Origin: Bog-1181 sp964565765
GTDB lineage: Bacteria > Oederibacteriota > PGYV01 > Palsa-1178
Direction: 5' to 3'
NCBI GenBank assembly: GCA_964565765.1
Contig: CAZMGF010000004.1
Coordinates: forward strand, 1 to 64,000
Length of the DNA: 64,000 nt
Positions 56,700-64,000 of this stretch are shown in pieces. Numbering within the stretch: the first letter of the stretch is position 1; each line of letters begins with the position of its first letter. The notes under the pieces are model-generated. The model saw nothing but the letters and a program-made list of their open reading frames with translations, did not search any database and was not told where the DNA came from. Position numbers and translations under genes: made by a program.

Positions 56700-57317
56700 T
56701 CATTTTGCGTCAGTTTTAGGGGGCTTTGACTTATCTCCCCATATCTTTTTTATATAAACGTCCCTTCCTGACCCCATCCTGTATATTGAATAATTCATGG
56801 GAGACTTGTTGTGATACTCCTGGTGATAATCTTCAGCTTTAAAGAAATTCTTATAGGCCGAAACTTCAACCCTGATGGGTTTGTCATATTTTCCCGACTT
56901 TGCCATTGAAGCTATATACGCAAGCGCGGCTTTTTTCTGCTTTTCATTGTGAAAAAATATCGCAGGCCTGTACTGTGGCCCCCTGTCCACGAACTGGCCC
57001 CCGCTGTCGGTCGGGTCTATTTGCATCCAGAAAGTTTCAAGAATCTTTTCGTAGCTTATCTCGTCAGGGTCAAATGTCACCTGCACCGCTTCAACATAAT
57101 CTTTTTCCATATAATCTTCATAAGTGGGATGCTCTCCGTTGCCGTTTGCGTAACCGGCAAGATTTGTTTTCACCCCTTTCAAATAATCAAATACCGGCTG
57201 GACGCACCAGAAGCATCCGCCGGCAAAAGTCGCTGTTTCTGTTTTCTGCGCCGCAAAAAGTCCCGACGGAAGGAGTATCGCCGCGGCCAGCAGCCCTCCA
57301 ATAATGAAATTATTCAT
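56700..57317 (-). CDS. msrA: peptide methionine sulfoxide reductase MsrA, exported
   Basis: MsrA reduces methionine-S-sulfoxide. The 205-residue product has a signal peptide (about residues 1-22, ending in GLFAA), the catalytic FAGGCFWCVQPVFDYL (about residue 32), GHPTYEDY-like GEHPTYEDYMEKDYVEAVQV, DPTDSGGQFVDRGPQYRPAI, and the end YHQEYHNKSPM. A secreted form protects envelope proteins from oxidation and needs a periplasmic thiol partner, which is not seen here. ATG 57317 follows AAGGAG by six bases. Confidence 0.94.
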   Translation of the reverse strand: MNNFIIGGLLAAAILLPSGLFAAQKTETATFAGGCFWCVQPVFDYLKGVKTNLAGYANGNGEHPTYEDYMEKDYVEAVQVTFDPDEISYEKILETFWMQIDPTDSGGQFVDRGPQYRPAIFFHNEKQKKAALAYIASMAKSGKYDKPIRVEVSAYKNFFKAEDYHQEYHNKSPMNYSIYRMGSGRDVYIKKIWGDKSKPPKTDAK

Positions 57318-57343
57318 TTTCGTTCTCCTTTTCTTACAGGTCA

Positions 57344-58375
57344 TTATAGCATTTTTTTTATTTCATTAAATACCATTAAAGGCGTTATTTTATCCAGGCA
57401 GCCGCCTGTTTCGCATTCAGTTTTATCGCAGGGAGAGCAGTCAACACCGGGCAAAAGCACCGCATTGTCCGCGGATATTTCCCCTGCCCATGCTTTATAA
57501 CTTGTCGGGCCGAACAGGCCGATAGTTTTTACATTTAGCGCCCGGCCAATATGGCGCGCCGCGGAATCATTTGAAACAAGCACATCGCCTAGGGAAATCA
57601 CACCCGCAAAATCCCTTAAACCCGCTTTAGGCATTATAGAGACATTTTTAATAACCGACAATTTGTCCAGAAAGTTAAGGTCGTCTCCCGGACCCCATAA
57701 AATCACGCACCTGTCCGAAGGATTGTTGTCCTTTATCAGTTCTGCAAGTTTTATCCAGTATTCCTTTGGCCAGCTTTTTGATGGCCAGCTGCCTGAAATT
57801 CCAAAAAGTATTTTCTTTGATGCTGAAGCCAGCCCCAGCGATGAATAACAGGATACCGCCCGTTCTTTTTCCGCGCCGGTCAGGGATAATACCGTCGCCG
57901 GGTCTGTTCTGCCCCTGTCATTTATCATTTTAACAAGATGTATCTGCCTGAGCGGCGCGTAAAGCCCTTCTTCTTTAAGGTCAAGGCGCTTTGAATAGAA
58001 AAGGTTGTACAGGGCCCTGGATTTTTTCCTTATTTTATGGCCGATCTTAACGCCCGCATTTATAAAAAGGGATATATAAGCCGAAAAATAGCTTGATTCA
58101 AAATCAATAAAGTAATCATATTTTTCGCCCGAAAAATATTCTCTCAGGTCCTTTATAAGGAAAAGAATGCCAAATTCCCTTGGCAAAAAATGTTTTTTCA
58201 GTTTTATGGCCATTACCCTGTCAATATACGGATTGTTTTCAAGTATGGGCGCGGCCGCCGAGCCTGCCAGATAATGTATCTGCGCATCCGGGTATAATTC
58301 TTTAACATATCTCACGGCAGGCGTTGTCAGCAGGCAGTCGCCGACGGCTCCAAGCCGGAAGAATAATATTTTCAT
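57344..58375 (-). CDS. glycosyltransferase family 9 (LPS heptosyltransferase-like)
   Basis: A 343-residue GT-B enzyme of family 9, which adds heptoses to lipopolysaccharide core. It starts MKILFFRLGAVGDCLLTTPA, has the conserved Asp in GAVGD, and the nucleotide-sugar site GISGSWPSKSWPKEYWIKLA plus LISNDSAARH-like VSNDSAARHIGRAL and VKTIGLFGPTSYKAWAGEIS. A Cys pair CSPCDKTECETGGCLDK lies at the C-terminus. It supports an LPS-type outer membrane. Starts three bases after the hemerythrin stop. Confidence 0.88.
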   Translation of the reverse strand: MKILFFRLGAVGDCLLTTPAVRYVKELYPDAQIHYLAGSAAAPILENNPYIDRVMAIKLKKHFLPREFGILFLIKDLREYFSGEKYDYFIDFESSYFSAYISLFINAGVKIGHKIRKKSRALYNLFYSKRLDLKEEGLYAPLRQIHLVKMINDRGRTDPATVLSLTGAEKERAVSCYSSLGLASASKKILFGISGSWPSKSWPKEYWIKLAELIKDNNPSDRCVILWGPGDDLNFLDKLSVIKNVSIMPKAGLRDFAGVISLGDVLVSNDSAARHIGRALNVKTIGLFGPTSYKAWAGEISADNAVLLPGVDCSPCDKTECETGGCLDKITPLMVFNEIKKML

Positions 58376-58376
58376 C

Positions 58377-58781
58377 TTATTTTTTAATAATATAAGAAAA
58401 TAGCTTCATATCGTTCTTTTTTATATGGAGCAGGAACCAGTGTCCCAGCCTTTCGTGGATTTCTTTGGCAAAAGATCTCCCTGTTTCTCCCGATTCGGCC
58501 AGCCTCTGTATGGCATGAAGTTCGTCAAGAAAATGGCCGTGCAGCCTCCAGTGGCCCTGTTTGTCCGGGTAAATCGAATCCTCCATTATCTTGCCTTCCG
58601 AAGAAAAATGGGTTTCGGCCGCAACCTCAAGTTTCTTAAGAAAAGCGATTATTATCATCGATTCCCCGCAGTTATCGGCGCATTCAGCCGCCCGCCAGCA
58701 CAGTCCCAAAAACTCAGTATGCTGTTTGTCTATTAATGTATTTCCTGTTAAAAGTTCCTTTGAAAGTTCAAGCTTTTCCAT
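58377..58781 (-). CDS. bacteriohemerythrin
   Basis: A 134-residue non-haem di-iron oxygen-binding protein. Expected ligands are in NTLIDKQHTEF (first His), AETHFSSEGKIMEDS (His and Glu), HWRLHGHFLDEL (two His) and GHWFLLHIKKNDMKL (His and Asp). The stand-alone domain may store or sense oxygen, or deliver it to a partner. It precedes the GT9 gene with one base between them and follows the cyclase gene. Confidence 0.92.
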   Translation of the reverse strand: MEKLELSKELLTGNTLIDKQHTEFLGLCWRAAECADNCGESMIIIAFLKKLEVAAETHFSSEGKIMEDSIYPDKQGHWRLHGHFLDELHAIQRLAESGETGRSFAKEIHERLGHWFLLHIKKNDMKLFSYIIKK

Positions 58782-58872
58782 ATTTAAGCCTCCGGTTATA
58801 TTTCAGATATTTTAACACGGGCAGGCGGACAGGCAAGGGAAATAATCAATTATAAAAAAATTTATGCAGCTT

Positions 58873-60753
58873 TCATTTATCCGAGTGGCGGTAGACGCCG
58901 TCCCAGTAATCAAGAAAGGTCCTGTCATCCTTGTATTTTTCAAGTTCAATAAGGCGTTTTATATAAAGGTCTATCATCGGGTCGTTTATGGAACTGTCTT
59001 TTTGCATCGCCCCGCCGAGCTGCGAATTTATATCCGTGAAAAGCGCCAGGGAGGAGCGGAAATCACCTGACTGGTAGAACGAAACTGCCTTTTTATAGTT
59101 TTTTAATGTGGCCGCTTTGAACTCGACTATTGCGTCATCCTGCGCGTCCATAACCTCATAAATCGCCGCCGGTCTTGACTTGCCCTTAACGGTTATCGTA
59201 TCAAGGTACCGCACCTTAAATTCCTCGGTAAGCTCTTCCTTTACATAATCGGATATTATAATGTCGGTCTGGTAATATTTTGTCAGCGACTCCAGCCGTG
59301 ATGCCAGATTGACTCCGTCCCCTATTATGGTCCTGTCCATCTTTGTTGCCGCTGTTCCGATATTTCCCTCAACAACCTCGGAAAAATTAATCCCGGCGCC
59401 GGTCTTGATCTCTCCCCAGTCCCATTTTAAAAGGTTCTTTCCTTCCTTTTGCAGTATCTTCTGCATCTGGACCGCCGCTTTCACCGCCCTGTTACAGTCG
59501 GTAAAAAGGGCCATAACCCCGTCCCCCATCATTTTGTCTATTTCGCCGCCGTTATTAATTATGGGCTCATTTATCTTGAAAAAATAGGAATTCAAGAATT
59601 CAGTTATCGTTATCGGGTCAAGTTCCTCGGTCATTGATGTAAAATTTCTTATATCAGTGAACATTATAGCAAGGCTCTTTTTTGTGGGCTTGTATTCCAG
59701 CGGGTTCCTGCCGGATTTAATCTCGTAATAAATTGAATCCCTCATGTAAACCGCTATTATTTCATCGCGCCTGACCACTTCTTCCATGGATTTTTGCAGT
59801 TCCTGTTTTGCCGTTATTGCCTGCCTGAATTTTTCCTCGGTCATTTTCAGCTGTTCTTCAAGAAAAAGCACCATCTTTTTATTGTTAAGCTTTTCACCGA
59901 CAAAAAACTTTTTCTTGTAATTTACCCTGTAAACGCAGTAAGGGGCGTTGTAAATATCCCCGGTGGAGAAAGCCGCCGCGCCTTCAACCATAATATCCTT
60001 TACAAATAGCAGGGCGTTTGATTCCTCTTTGGCGCAAAAATCATATTCCCTGCCTAAATACTCCGGGTTATCCCGCCTGGCTTTAAGTTTTACATAACGC
60101 GCGCATAAGAGCCCTTTTATGAACAAGCCGCTTTCATCGTAATAAAAATGCGTCTTGTTCATCCTGTAATATGAGGACAACAGACGGGCCGCGTCCATGG
60201 AACATATTTCATGGATGGCTTCGCTTGAATAGGCGAATTCATCTTTGGCTTTTGCAACCGCGTTCAGGACTCCCAGGTGGTAGCTGCATTCGCATCCAAG
60301 CATGTAGCCGTCATTCTCCAGGTGTTCCGGCGAAAAACGCTTATATACGATTTCCCCGGGCCTGGAAGAAATTATTTCATACTCGCTCAGTTTTGATATC
60401 TGTACGGAATACTTTGGCACGTTCGGATAAATTATTTCCAGCGGCAGAAGATTGAAAAGCACCTTAAAATAACCCGGCGTCTTTCCCTTATATATCATAG
60501 AACCCGTCTCTTTCCAGTCAGTATGTGAAAATCCTTTTACGCTTTTTATCGCGTTGAAAAAGAGCTTGTACGCGTCCGAATTGTTTATCCAGTTCGATGT
60601 ATTTTCAATGTATTTAATATCCACAGAAAGGCCGTCAGTAATGGCTTCAACCGGAACGTTCTTCTGTTTGTTAAAATAATATATAATATTTAACGCGCTC
60701 ATACAGCTTAAACGCTGTTCTTTTCCTGAAACTTTTATTTTATTCTGGGCCAC
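58873..60753 (-). CDS. class III adenylate/guanylate cyclase with large N-terminal sensory region
   Basis: A 626-residue protein. The first 290 residues form a sensory region I do not recognise; it has a Cys-containing helical start and a segment (HFYYDESGLFIKGLLCARYV) like haem or lipid-pocket folds. A coiled coil (about residues 295-345) leads to the CHD cyclase domain with AIMFTDIRNFTSMTEELDP (first metal Asp, about residue 367), KMMGDGVMALFTDCNRA (second Asp), GAGINFSEVVEGNIGT and IGDGVNLASRLESLTKYYQT. After it follow about 100 helical residues. The GTG start has only a weak site. A divergent promoter region separates it from the PAS-sensor gene. Confidence 0.9.
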   Translation of the reverse strand: MAQNKIKVSGKEQRLSCMSALNIIYYFNKQKNVPVEAITDGLSVDIKYIENTSNWINNSDAYKLFFNAIKSVKGFSHTDWKETGSMIYKGKTPGYFKVLFNLLPLEIIYPNVPKYSVQISKLSEYEIISSRPGEIVYKRFSPEHLENDGYMLGCECSYHLGVLNAVAKAKDEFAYSSEAIHEICSMDAARLLSSYYRMNKTHFYYDESGLFIKGLLCARYVKLKARRDNPEYLGREYDFCAKEESNALLFVKDIMVEGAAAFSTGDIYNAPYCVYRVNYKKKFFVGEKLNNKKMVLFLEEQLKMTEEKFRQAITAKQELQKSMEEVVRRDEIIAVYMRDSIYYEIKSGRNPLEYKPTKKSLAIMFTDIRNFTSMTEELDPITITEFLNSYFFKINEPIINNGGEIDKMMGDGVMALFTDCNRAVKAAVQMQKILQKEGKNLLKWDWGEIKTGAGINFSEVVEGNIGTAATKMDRTIIGDGVNLASRLESLTKYYQTDIIISDYVKEELTEEFKVRYLDTITVKGKSRPAAIYEVMDAQDDAIVEFKAATLKNYKKAVSFYQSGDFRSSLALFTDINSQLGGAMQKDSSINDPMIDLYIKRLIELEKYKDDRTFLDYWDGVYRHSDK

Positions 60754-60799
60754 TATTCACCGCTGGTTGTTTCGTTTAAAATCCAAAAATGTATATACA

Positions 60800-60828
60800 A
60801 TAATATGATAATCCGGCTTAATTTACAA
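60800..60828 (-). promoter_or_regulatory. promoter of the cyclase gene
   Basis: TTGTAA (60823-60828) and TATTAT (60800-60805) on the minus strand with a 17-base spacer. Confidence 0.55.
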
Positions 60829-60885
60829 GTTAATTTAAGTTCTTTTACAAATCCAGCCTCCAGATTACAGGTTTTTTTTACTCCC

Positions 60886-60913
60886 TTGACATGCACGCTA
60901 TAGCATGTATAGT
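60886..60913 (+). promoter_or_regulatory. promoter of the PAS-sensor/ankyrin genes
   Basis: TTGACA (60886-60891) and TATAGT (60908-60913) with a 16-base spacer, 39 bases before the GTG start. It overlaps an inverted repeat and is the divergent partner of the cyclase promoter. Confidence 0.7.
60889..60908. promoter_or_regulatory. operator-like dyad over the PAS-sensor promoter
   Basis: ACATGC (60889-60894) and GCATGT (60903-60908) are exact complements around eight bases, with a further GCTATAGC palindrome overlapping the centre. It spans the -35 to -10 spacer, the ideal place for a repressor. Confidence 0.5.
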
Positions 60914-60951
60914 ATATATACAGGCAAAAATAACAGCTGACAGGGGGCAAA

Positions 60952-61854
60952 GTGACGGCAATTGACCAGAGAAAAAAATATTTTATTTATCTGCGGCTGA
61001 TTCTTTCGCTGGCGGTAATTATAAGCGCCTCATTTTATTCAAAAATTTCCCCTAATACCCCGTTAATTTCAGTGATTTTTCTGGTTTTTGTTATTATTTC
61101 CAACATTCTCCTATTTTTCATTCCTCCCGCATTTTTTAAAGATACACGCCTGCTTTACACTGTTTTTGCGGTTGATCTTACAACTATACTCATAGGCTCC
61201 TATCTGTTCACTCATCTGGACATCAATTTTATTCTGGCTGTTTTTTTAACGATACTGATGGCGGCCATGGCACGGTCCGTGGGCTTTAGTTTTCTAACAG
61301 CCATAGCCGTTAACGCGGTCTATATTTATATCACTTTTTTTATTTCGGCCGGCGTTAATCTGGGAAATACCGCCGCTTTTTTCAACATTCCGTTTATTTT
61401 CGTTGTTGCGCTGCATGCAAGTTTTCTGGCGGAAAAAAACAACGAAGACATGCGCGAAAAGGCCGAGTTGGAAAGAATAGGAAAATTTCTTTCACAAAAG
61501 GCCATTTCAGTGCGTGAACAGATGGTCGATGTTGCCGGTTATCTTGACTCAATTATCCGAAGCTTTAAATACGGAATAATCATACTGGACCCGGCCGGCA
61601 ATGTACGAATATTTAACGCCCGGTGTGAAAAAATGTTCAATGTAAAAAGCCAGCATGTTGACGGCGCCGCGCTTGTTGACCTTAATTTTCTTGAAGGCAT
61701 AAAGAACGCTATAATGGATTTCAAATTTAACGGTATGGAAACCTATGAAAAAAATGTCACTGCGCAAAGTAAAGATTATCTTGTCACTCTCTCATCAGTC
61801 ACGGGATCGGCCGGATCCATTGCCGGCATTCTTTGCGTGGTTAAGGAGGCTTAA
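60952..61854 (+). CDS. six-TM membrane sensor with PAS domain and no output domain
   Basis: A 300-residue protein starting at GTG behind a GGGGG site. About six membrane helices occupy residues 10-170 (YFIYLRLILSLAVIISASFY; FILAVFLTILMAAMARS; FNIPFIFVVALHASFLAE), followed by a short coiled coil and a PAS domain (YLDSIIRSFKYGIIILDPAG to LCVVKEA) that ends exactly where a histidine kinase H-box would normally begin. The membrane part resembles the 6-TM sensors of NtrY/LytS-like kinases (MASE-type). No enzyme domain remains. The stop overlaps the ribosome-binding site of the ankyrin gene, so the two are coupled. Confidence 0.8.
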   Translation: MTAIDQRKKYFIYLRLILSLAVIISASFYSKISPNTPLISVIFLVFVIISNILLFFIPPAFFKDTRLLYTVFAVDLTTILIGSYLFTHLDINFILAVFLTILMAAMARSVGFSFLTAIAVNAVYIYITFFISAGVNLGNTAAFFNIPFIFVVALHASFLAEKNNEDMREKAELERIGKFLSQKAISVREQMVDVAGYLDSIIRSFKYGIIILDPAGNVRIFNARCEKMFNVKSQHVDGAALVDLNFLEGIKNAIMDFKFNGMETYEKNVTAQSKDYLVTLSSVTGSAGSIAGILCVVKEA

Positions 61855-61858
61855 CCGG

Positions 61859-63433
61859 ATGTTTTTAAACGAACAGCTCATTTCCGCAATATACAAGGGC
61901 GAAAGCCTCGATGAAATCGGCGGGCTTATCAAAGCCGGCGCTGACATAAATTCAAGGGGGTTCGGCAATTATACCGCCCTTTCACTTGCCGTTGAGAAAT
62001 TCAATCCTGACGTGATAAAATTGCTCGTCGCGTCCGGAGCCGTTGTTGAAAAAGACGGCAGCAGGGCCGGGCTGGAGCTTATTACAGCGGTTAAGCGCAA
62101 CAGCATTGAAATAGTAAAGGAACTTATAAAGGCACGGGCGGATATCAACTGTGAAGACTTCGAAAACAACACACCGCTCATGATTGCCGTTCAAAAAGGC
62201 AGCTTCGAAATGGTCGATACCCTGATCTGGCTTGGCGCCGAGGTGAATATACGCAACGTTGATAATAACACGGCGCTCATTGCAGCAGTGCAAAAAGAAG
62301 CGGAAGTAATAGTAACAAAACTCATATCATCACACGCCAATGTAAATGCCATAGGAGACGGCAGAAAAACAGCGCTCGTAGTCGCGGTAGAAAAGAATAA
62401 CGTAAATATTGTAACGGCCCTACTTGCCGCCGGGGCCGACCCTGAATGCAGGGATCATGAGGGCAACTCTCCGCTTTTGCTGGCGTCATCCGGTGCGGAC
62501 CTTAATATCATAAAAGCCCTGATTGAAGCCGGCGCCGATATTAATTCAATCGGGTTCGGGAACTATAATCCTGTTATTATATGCGCCGAAAACAACAGGA
62601 TTGAAGCCGCCCGCCTGCTGATAGGCATGAAGGCAAAGCTTGATGAAGAAAATAACGACGGTGATACCGCGCTAATTCTGGCCGTAAAAAAGAAATATTA
62701 CACTATCGCGTCGCTTCTGATTGAAGCCGGAGCCGACGTCAACAAAAAGGATATAAATTTAAAGACAGCGCTAATGTACGCCGTGGAAAATAACGACGCG
62801 GATATTGTAAAACTTTTGATATCAAAAGGGGCCGATATCAACTGCCAGGATATAAAGAGAAACACTTCTCTTATTAAGGCCGTCGGCATAAACAGTATAA
62901 AAGCCGCGGAAATACTCATTGAAGCGGGAGCGGACGTTAAAATCAGGGGATTCGGTTCATATGAGGCGATATGTTCTGCAGCAAGACAGTCTAATCCCGC
63001 GCTGGTCAATCTGCTGATAAAGTCAGGCGGTGATGTAAACACAAAGGGATTTGGCCAGTACACCCCTTTGTTTTTTGCCGTGGAAAGCGGAGATATTGCC
63101 ACAGTTAACGCACTGCTTGATGCCGGCGCCCTGACAGAAACAAAAAATCTCTTCGGATATACCCCCCTTTTATCCGCCGCGGAAAAAGGTTTTTCCACGA
63201 TAATCACCGGGCTCATTAAAAGAAACGTGGATATTAATGCCAGGGACTCAACCGGCAATACCGCATTAATGATAGCCGCGGAAAGGGGCCATATTCAGGC
63301 AGTGCAGGCTCTTTACGACAGCGGCGCTTTGATAAACGCAAAAAACAACAACGGCGAAACGGCTCTTGGCCTTGCAGCCGGTAACGGTATGGAAGAAACC
63401 AAAAATTTTCTCGCTAAAAAGGGAGCGGCTTAA
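61859..63433 (+). CDS. ankyrin repeat protein, about 16 repeats
   Basis: A 524-residue protein made entirely of ankyrin repeats; I count 16 units of about 33 residues with the usual TALxxAVxxxxxxIVxxLIxAGADIN pattern. There is no signal peptide or membrane segment, so it is cytoplasmic. ATG 61859 (MFLNEQLISAIYKG) is used because AAGGAGG lies nine bases before it; a longer frame upstream lies inside the PAS gene. Repeats 2, 8, 12 and 13 begin with GFG-N/S/Q-Y, hinting at internal duplication. It may be the effector or scaffold of the PAS sensor. Confidence 0.88.
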   Translation: MFLNEQLISAIYKGESLDEIGGLIKAGADINSRGFGNYTALSLAVEKFNPDVIKLLVASGAVVEKDGSRAGLELITAVKRNSIEIVKELIKARADINCEDFENNTPLMIAVQKGSFEMVDTLIWLGAEVNIRNVDNNTALIAAVQKEAEVIVTKLISSHANVNAIGDGRKTALVVAVEKNNVNIVTALLAAGADPECRDHEGNSPLLLASSGADLNIIKALIEAGADINSIGFGNYNPVIICAENNRIEAARLLIGMKAKLDEENNDGDTALILAVKKKYYTIASLLIEAGADVNKKDINLKTALMYAVENNDADIVKLLISKGADINCQDIKRNTSLIKAVGINSIKAAEILIEAGADVKIRGFGSYEAICSAARQSNPALVNLLIKSGGDVNTKGFGQYTPLFFAVESGDIATVNALLDAGALTETKNLFGYTPLLSAAEKGFSTIITGLIKRNVDINARDSTGNTALMIAAERGHIQAVQALYDSGALINAKNNNGETALGLAAGNGMEETKNFLAKKGAA

Positions 63434-63445
63434 ATAACCGGCGTA

Positions 63446-64000
63446 TTATTCCGGCAAAACAAAGCATATTTCAGTTCCTTTTCCCAGTCCTTCGGACTCC
63501 GCCCAGATAAAACCGCCGTGCGACTCGACAATGCTTCTGGCTATGCTTAAACCAAGCCCGGAACCCGCGTGCGTTCTAACGTCAGCATTCTCGACCTGAT
63601 AGAATCTGTCAAATACTTTCTCAAGATTATTTTTATCAAGTCCAATCCCCTGGTCCATGACGCTTACAAAATAATAAACCTTATTTTCCAAAAATTTCCC
63701 CTTAAGGCTTTCAGGCACCATGGCTAAAGAGGCGTTTTCGAGCCTGAGTTTTATCCTGTCGCCTTTTTTGGAGAACCTGATTGAATTATTAATAAGGTTT
63801 GACAGGGCCTGAAATATCCGCCCCTTATCCACTCTGCAAAAAGCCGAATTAAGTTTAAACATTTTTTCAAGCTCAATGCCTTTGTCTTTTACCAGGTTTT
63901 TCATGCTTTCCAGTGTCTCTTCAATAATCCCGGCAAGATCCCTTTCCTCTTTTTCAATTATAAAAGTTCCCCGTTCTATCCTGGACATGTCAACCATATC
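63446..64000 (-). CDS. sensor histidine kinase, C-terminal part, cut by window edge
   Basis: The visible 183 residues start just after the H-box (MSRIERGTFIIEKEERDLAG is the dimerisation helix) and contain the ATPase domain: LSNLINNSIRFSKKG (N box), VMDQGIGLDKNNLEKVFDRF (G1/F) and THAGSGLGLSIARSIVESHG (G2), ending WAESEGLGKGTEICFVLPE. The sensor and phospho-acceptor His lie outside the window. It converges on the ankyrin gene with a 12-base gap and no clear terminator. Confidence 0.9.
   Translation of the reverse strand, partial: DMVDMSRIERGTFIIEKEERDLAGIIEETLESMKNLVKDKGIELEKMFKLNSAFCRVDKGRIFQALSNLINNSIRFSKKGDRIKLRLENASLAMVPESLKGKFLENKVYYFVSVMDQGIGLDKNNLEKVFDRFYQVENADVRTHAGSGLGLSIARSIVESHGGFIWAESEGLGKGTEICFVLPE

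Noticed and set aside
60753..60950. Minus-strand open frame of 65 codons upstream of the cyclase gene
   Set aside because: It covers the divergent promoter region and the operator-like dyad and has no ribosome-binding site or family resemblance.
61859..63433. CRISPR-like or other DNA repeat array
   Set aside because: The periodicity is at protein level (33-residue ankyrin units); the DNA repeats are diverged and have no spacers.

Overview
The window reads as chromosomal DNA from a motile, Gram-negative-type (diderm) bacterium with an anaerobic or microaerophilic lifestyle. A TonB-dependent receptor, a glycosyltransferase family 9 (heptosyltransferase-like) protein, a PorV-like outer-membrane protein and several lipoproteins imply an outer membrane. 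A four-subunit pyruvate/2-oxoacid:ferredoxin oxidoreductase, a bacteriohemerythrin and a secreted MsrA suggest ferredoxin-based metabolism with occasional oxygen exposure. No ribosomal or other firm phylogenetic marker is present. Thr/Pro-rich linkers followed by YPNP-type C-terminal domains, next to a PorV-like protein, recall uncultured candidate phyla (for example Goldbacteria-like lineages); this placement is inference only. There is no CRISPR array, recognisable insertion sequence or prophage.

Layout. (1) 1-17.9 kb, minus strand: one long flagellar cluster read from right to left: murA, a soluble-sensor-less MCP-like protein, an unknown protein, an FlgN-like chaperone, flgB-flgC-fliE-fliF-fliG-fliH-fliI-fliJ, then fliK-flgD-(hook-region protein)-flgE, a terminator, then flbD-motA-motB-fliL and the first codons of the next gene. 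Strong sigma-70-like promoters are visible before murA, flgB, fliK and flbD, and the fliK and flgE leaders look structured. (2) 18-33.9 kb, minus strand: nitronate monooxygenase-like enzyme with a long leader, a PNPOx-like/Cys-rich gene pair, a vitamin B12 receptor under a cobalamin riboswitch, a four-PAS histidine kinase, exported proteins including one interrupted by a frameshift, a hydrolase, a decayed metallopeptidase fragment, then dusB, mgtC, tsaD, a YibQ-type deacetylase and a CtpA-type protease. (3) 34-39.2 kb, plus strand: a secreted beta-helix protein, a Thr-rich secreted protein and a PorV/FadL-like protein, closed by a nearly perfect 27-bp palindromic bidirectional terminator. (4) 39.3-49.9 kb, minus strand: sigma-54 regulator, a polytopic DUF2723/TPR protein, a ROK kinase, tRNA-Leu(GAG), the operon speD-dksA-like-rsmD-cNMP-binding-holin-like, and the porGDAB operon. 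(5) 50-60.8 kb, minus strand: three exported proteins of unclear role, a small ATPase, an SRPBCC protein, a methyltransferase, a flavodoxin-type reductase, msrA, a GT9 glycosyltransferase, a hemerythrin and a class III nucleotide cyclase. (6) 60.9-63.4 kb, plus strand: a six-TM PAS sensor without output domain translationally linked to a 16-repeat ankyrin protein, and at the right edge the 3' part of a histidine kinase on the minus strand.

How it fits together. The first region builds the rod, hook, export apparatus and stator of a flagellum. The plus-strand 34-39 kb genes form a plausible cargo-plus-shuttle set of a type IX-like secretion pathway. The por operon feeds ferredoxin-linked carbon metabolism. 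The right end carries signalling proteins (cyclase, PAS sensor, ankyrin scaffold, kinase) whose divergent promoter region includes an operator-like dyad. The most unusual signals are the structured leaders of fliK, flgE and the nitronate monooxygenase gene, the U7-UGA frameshift in a lipoprotein gene, and the PAS-sensor/ankyrin pair.
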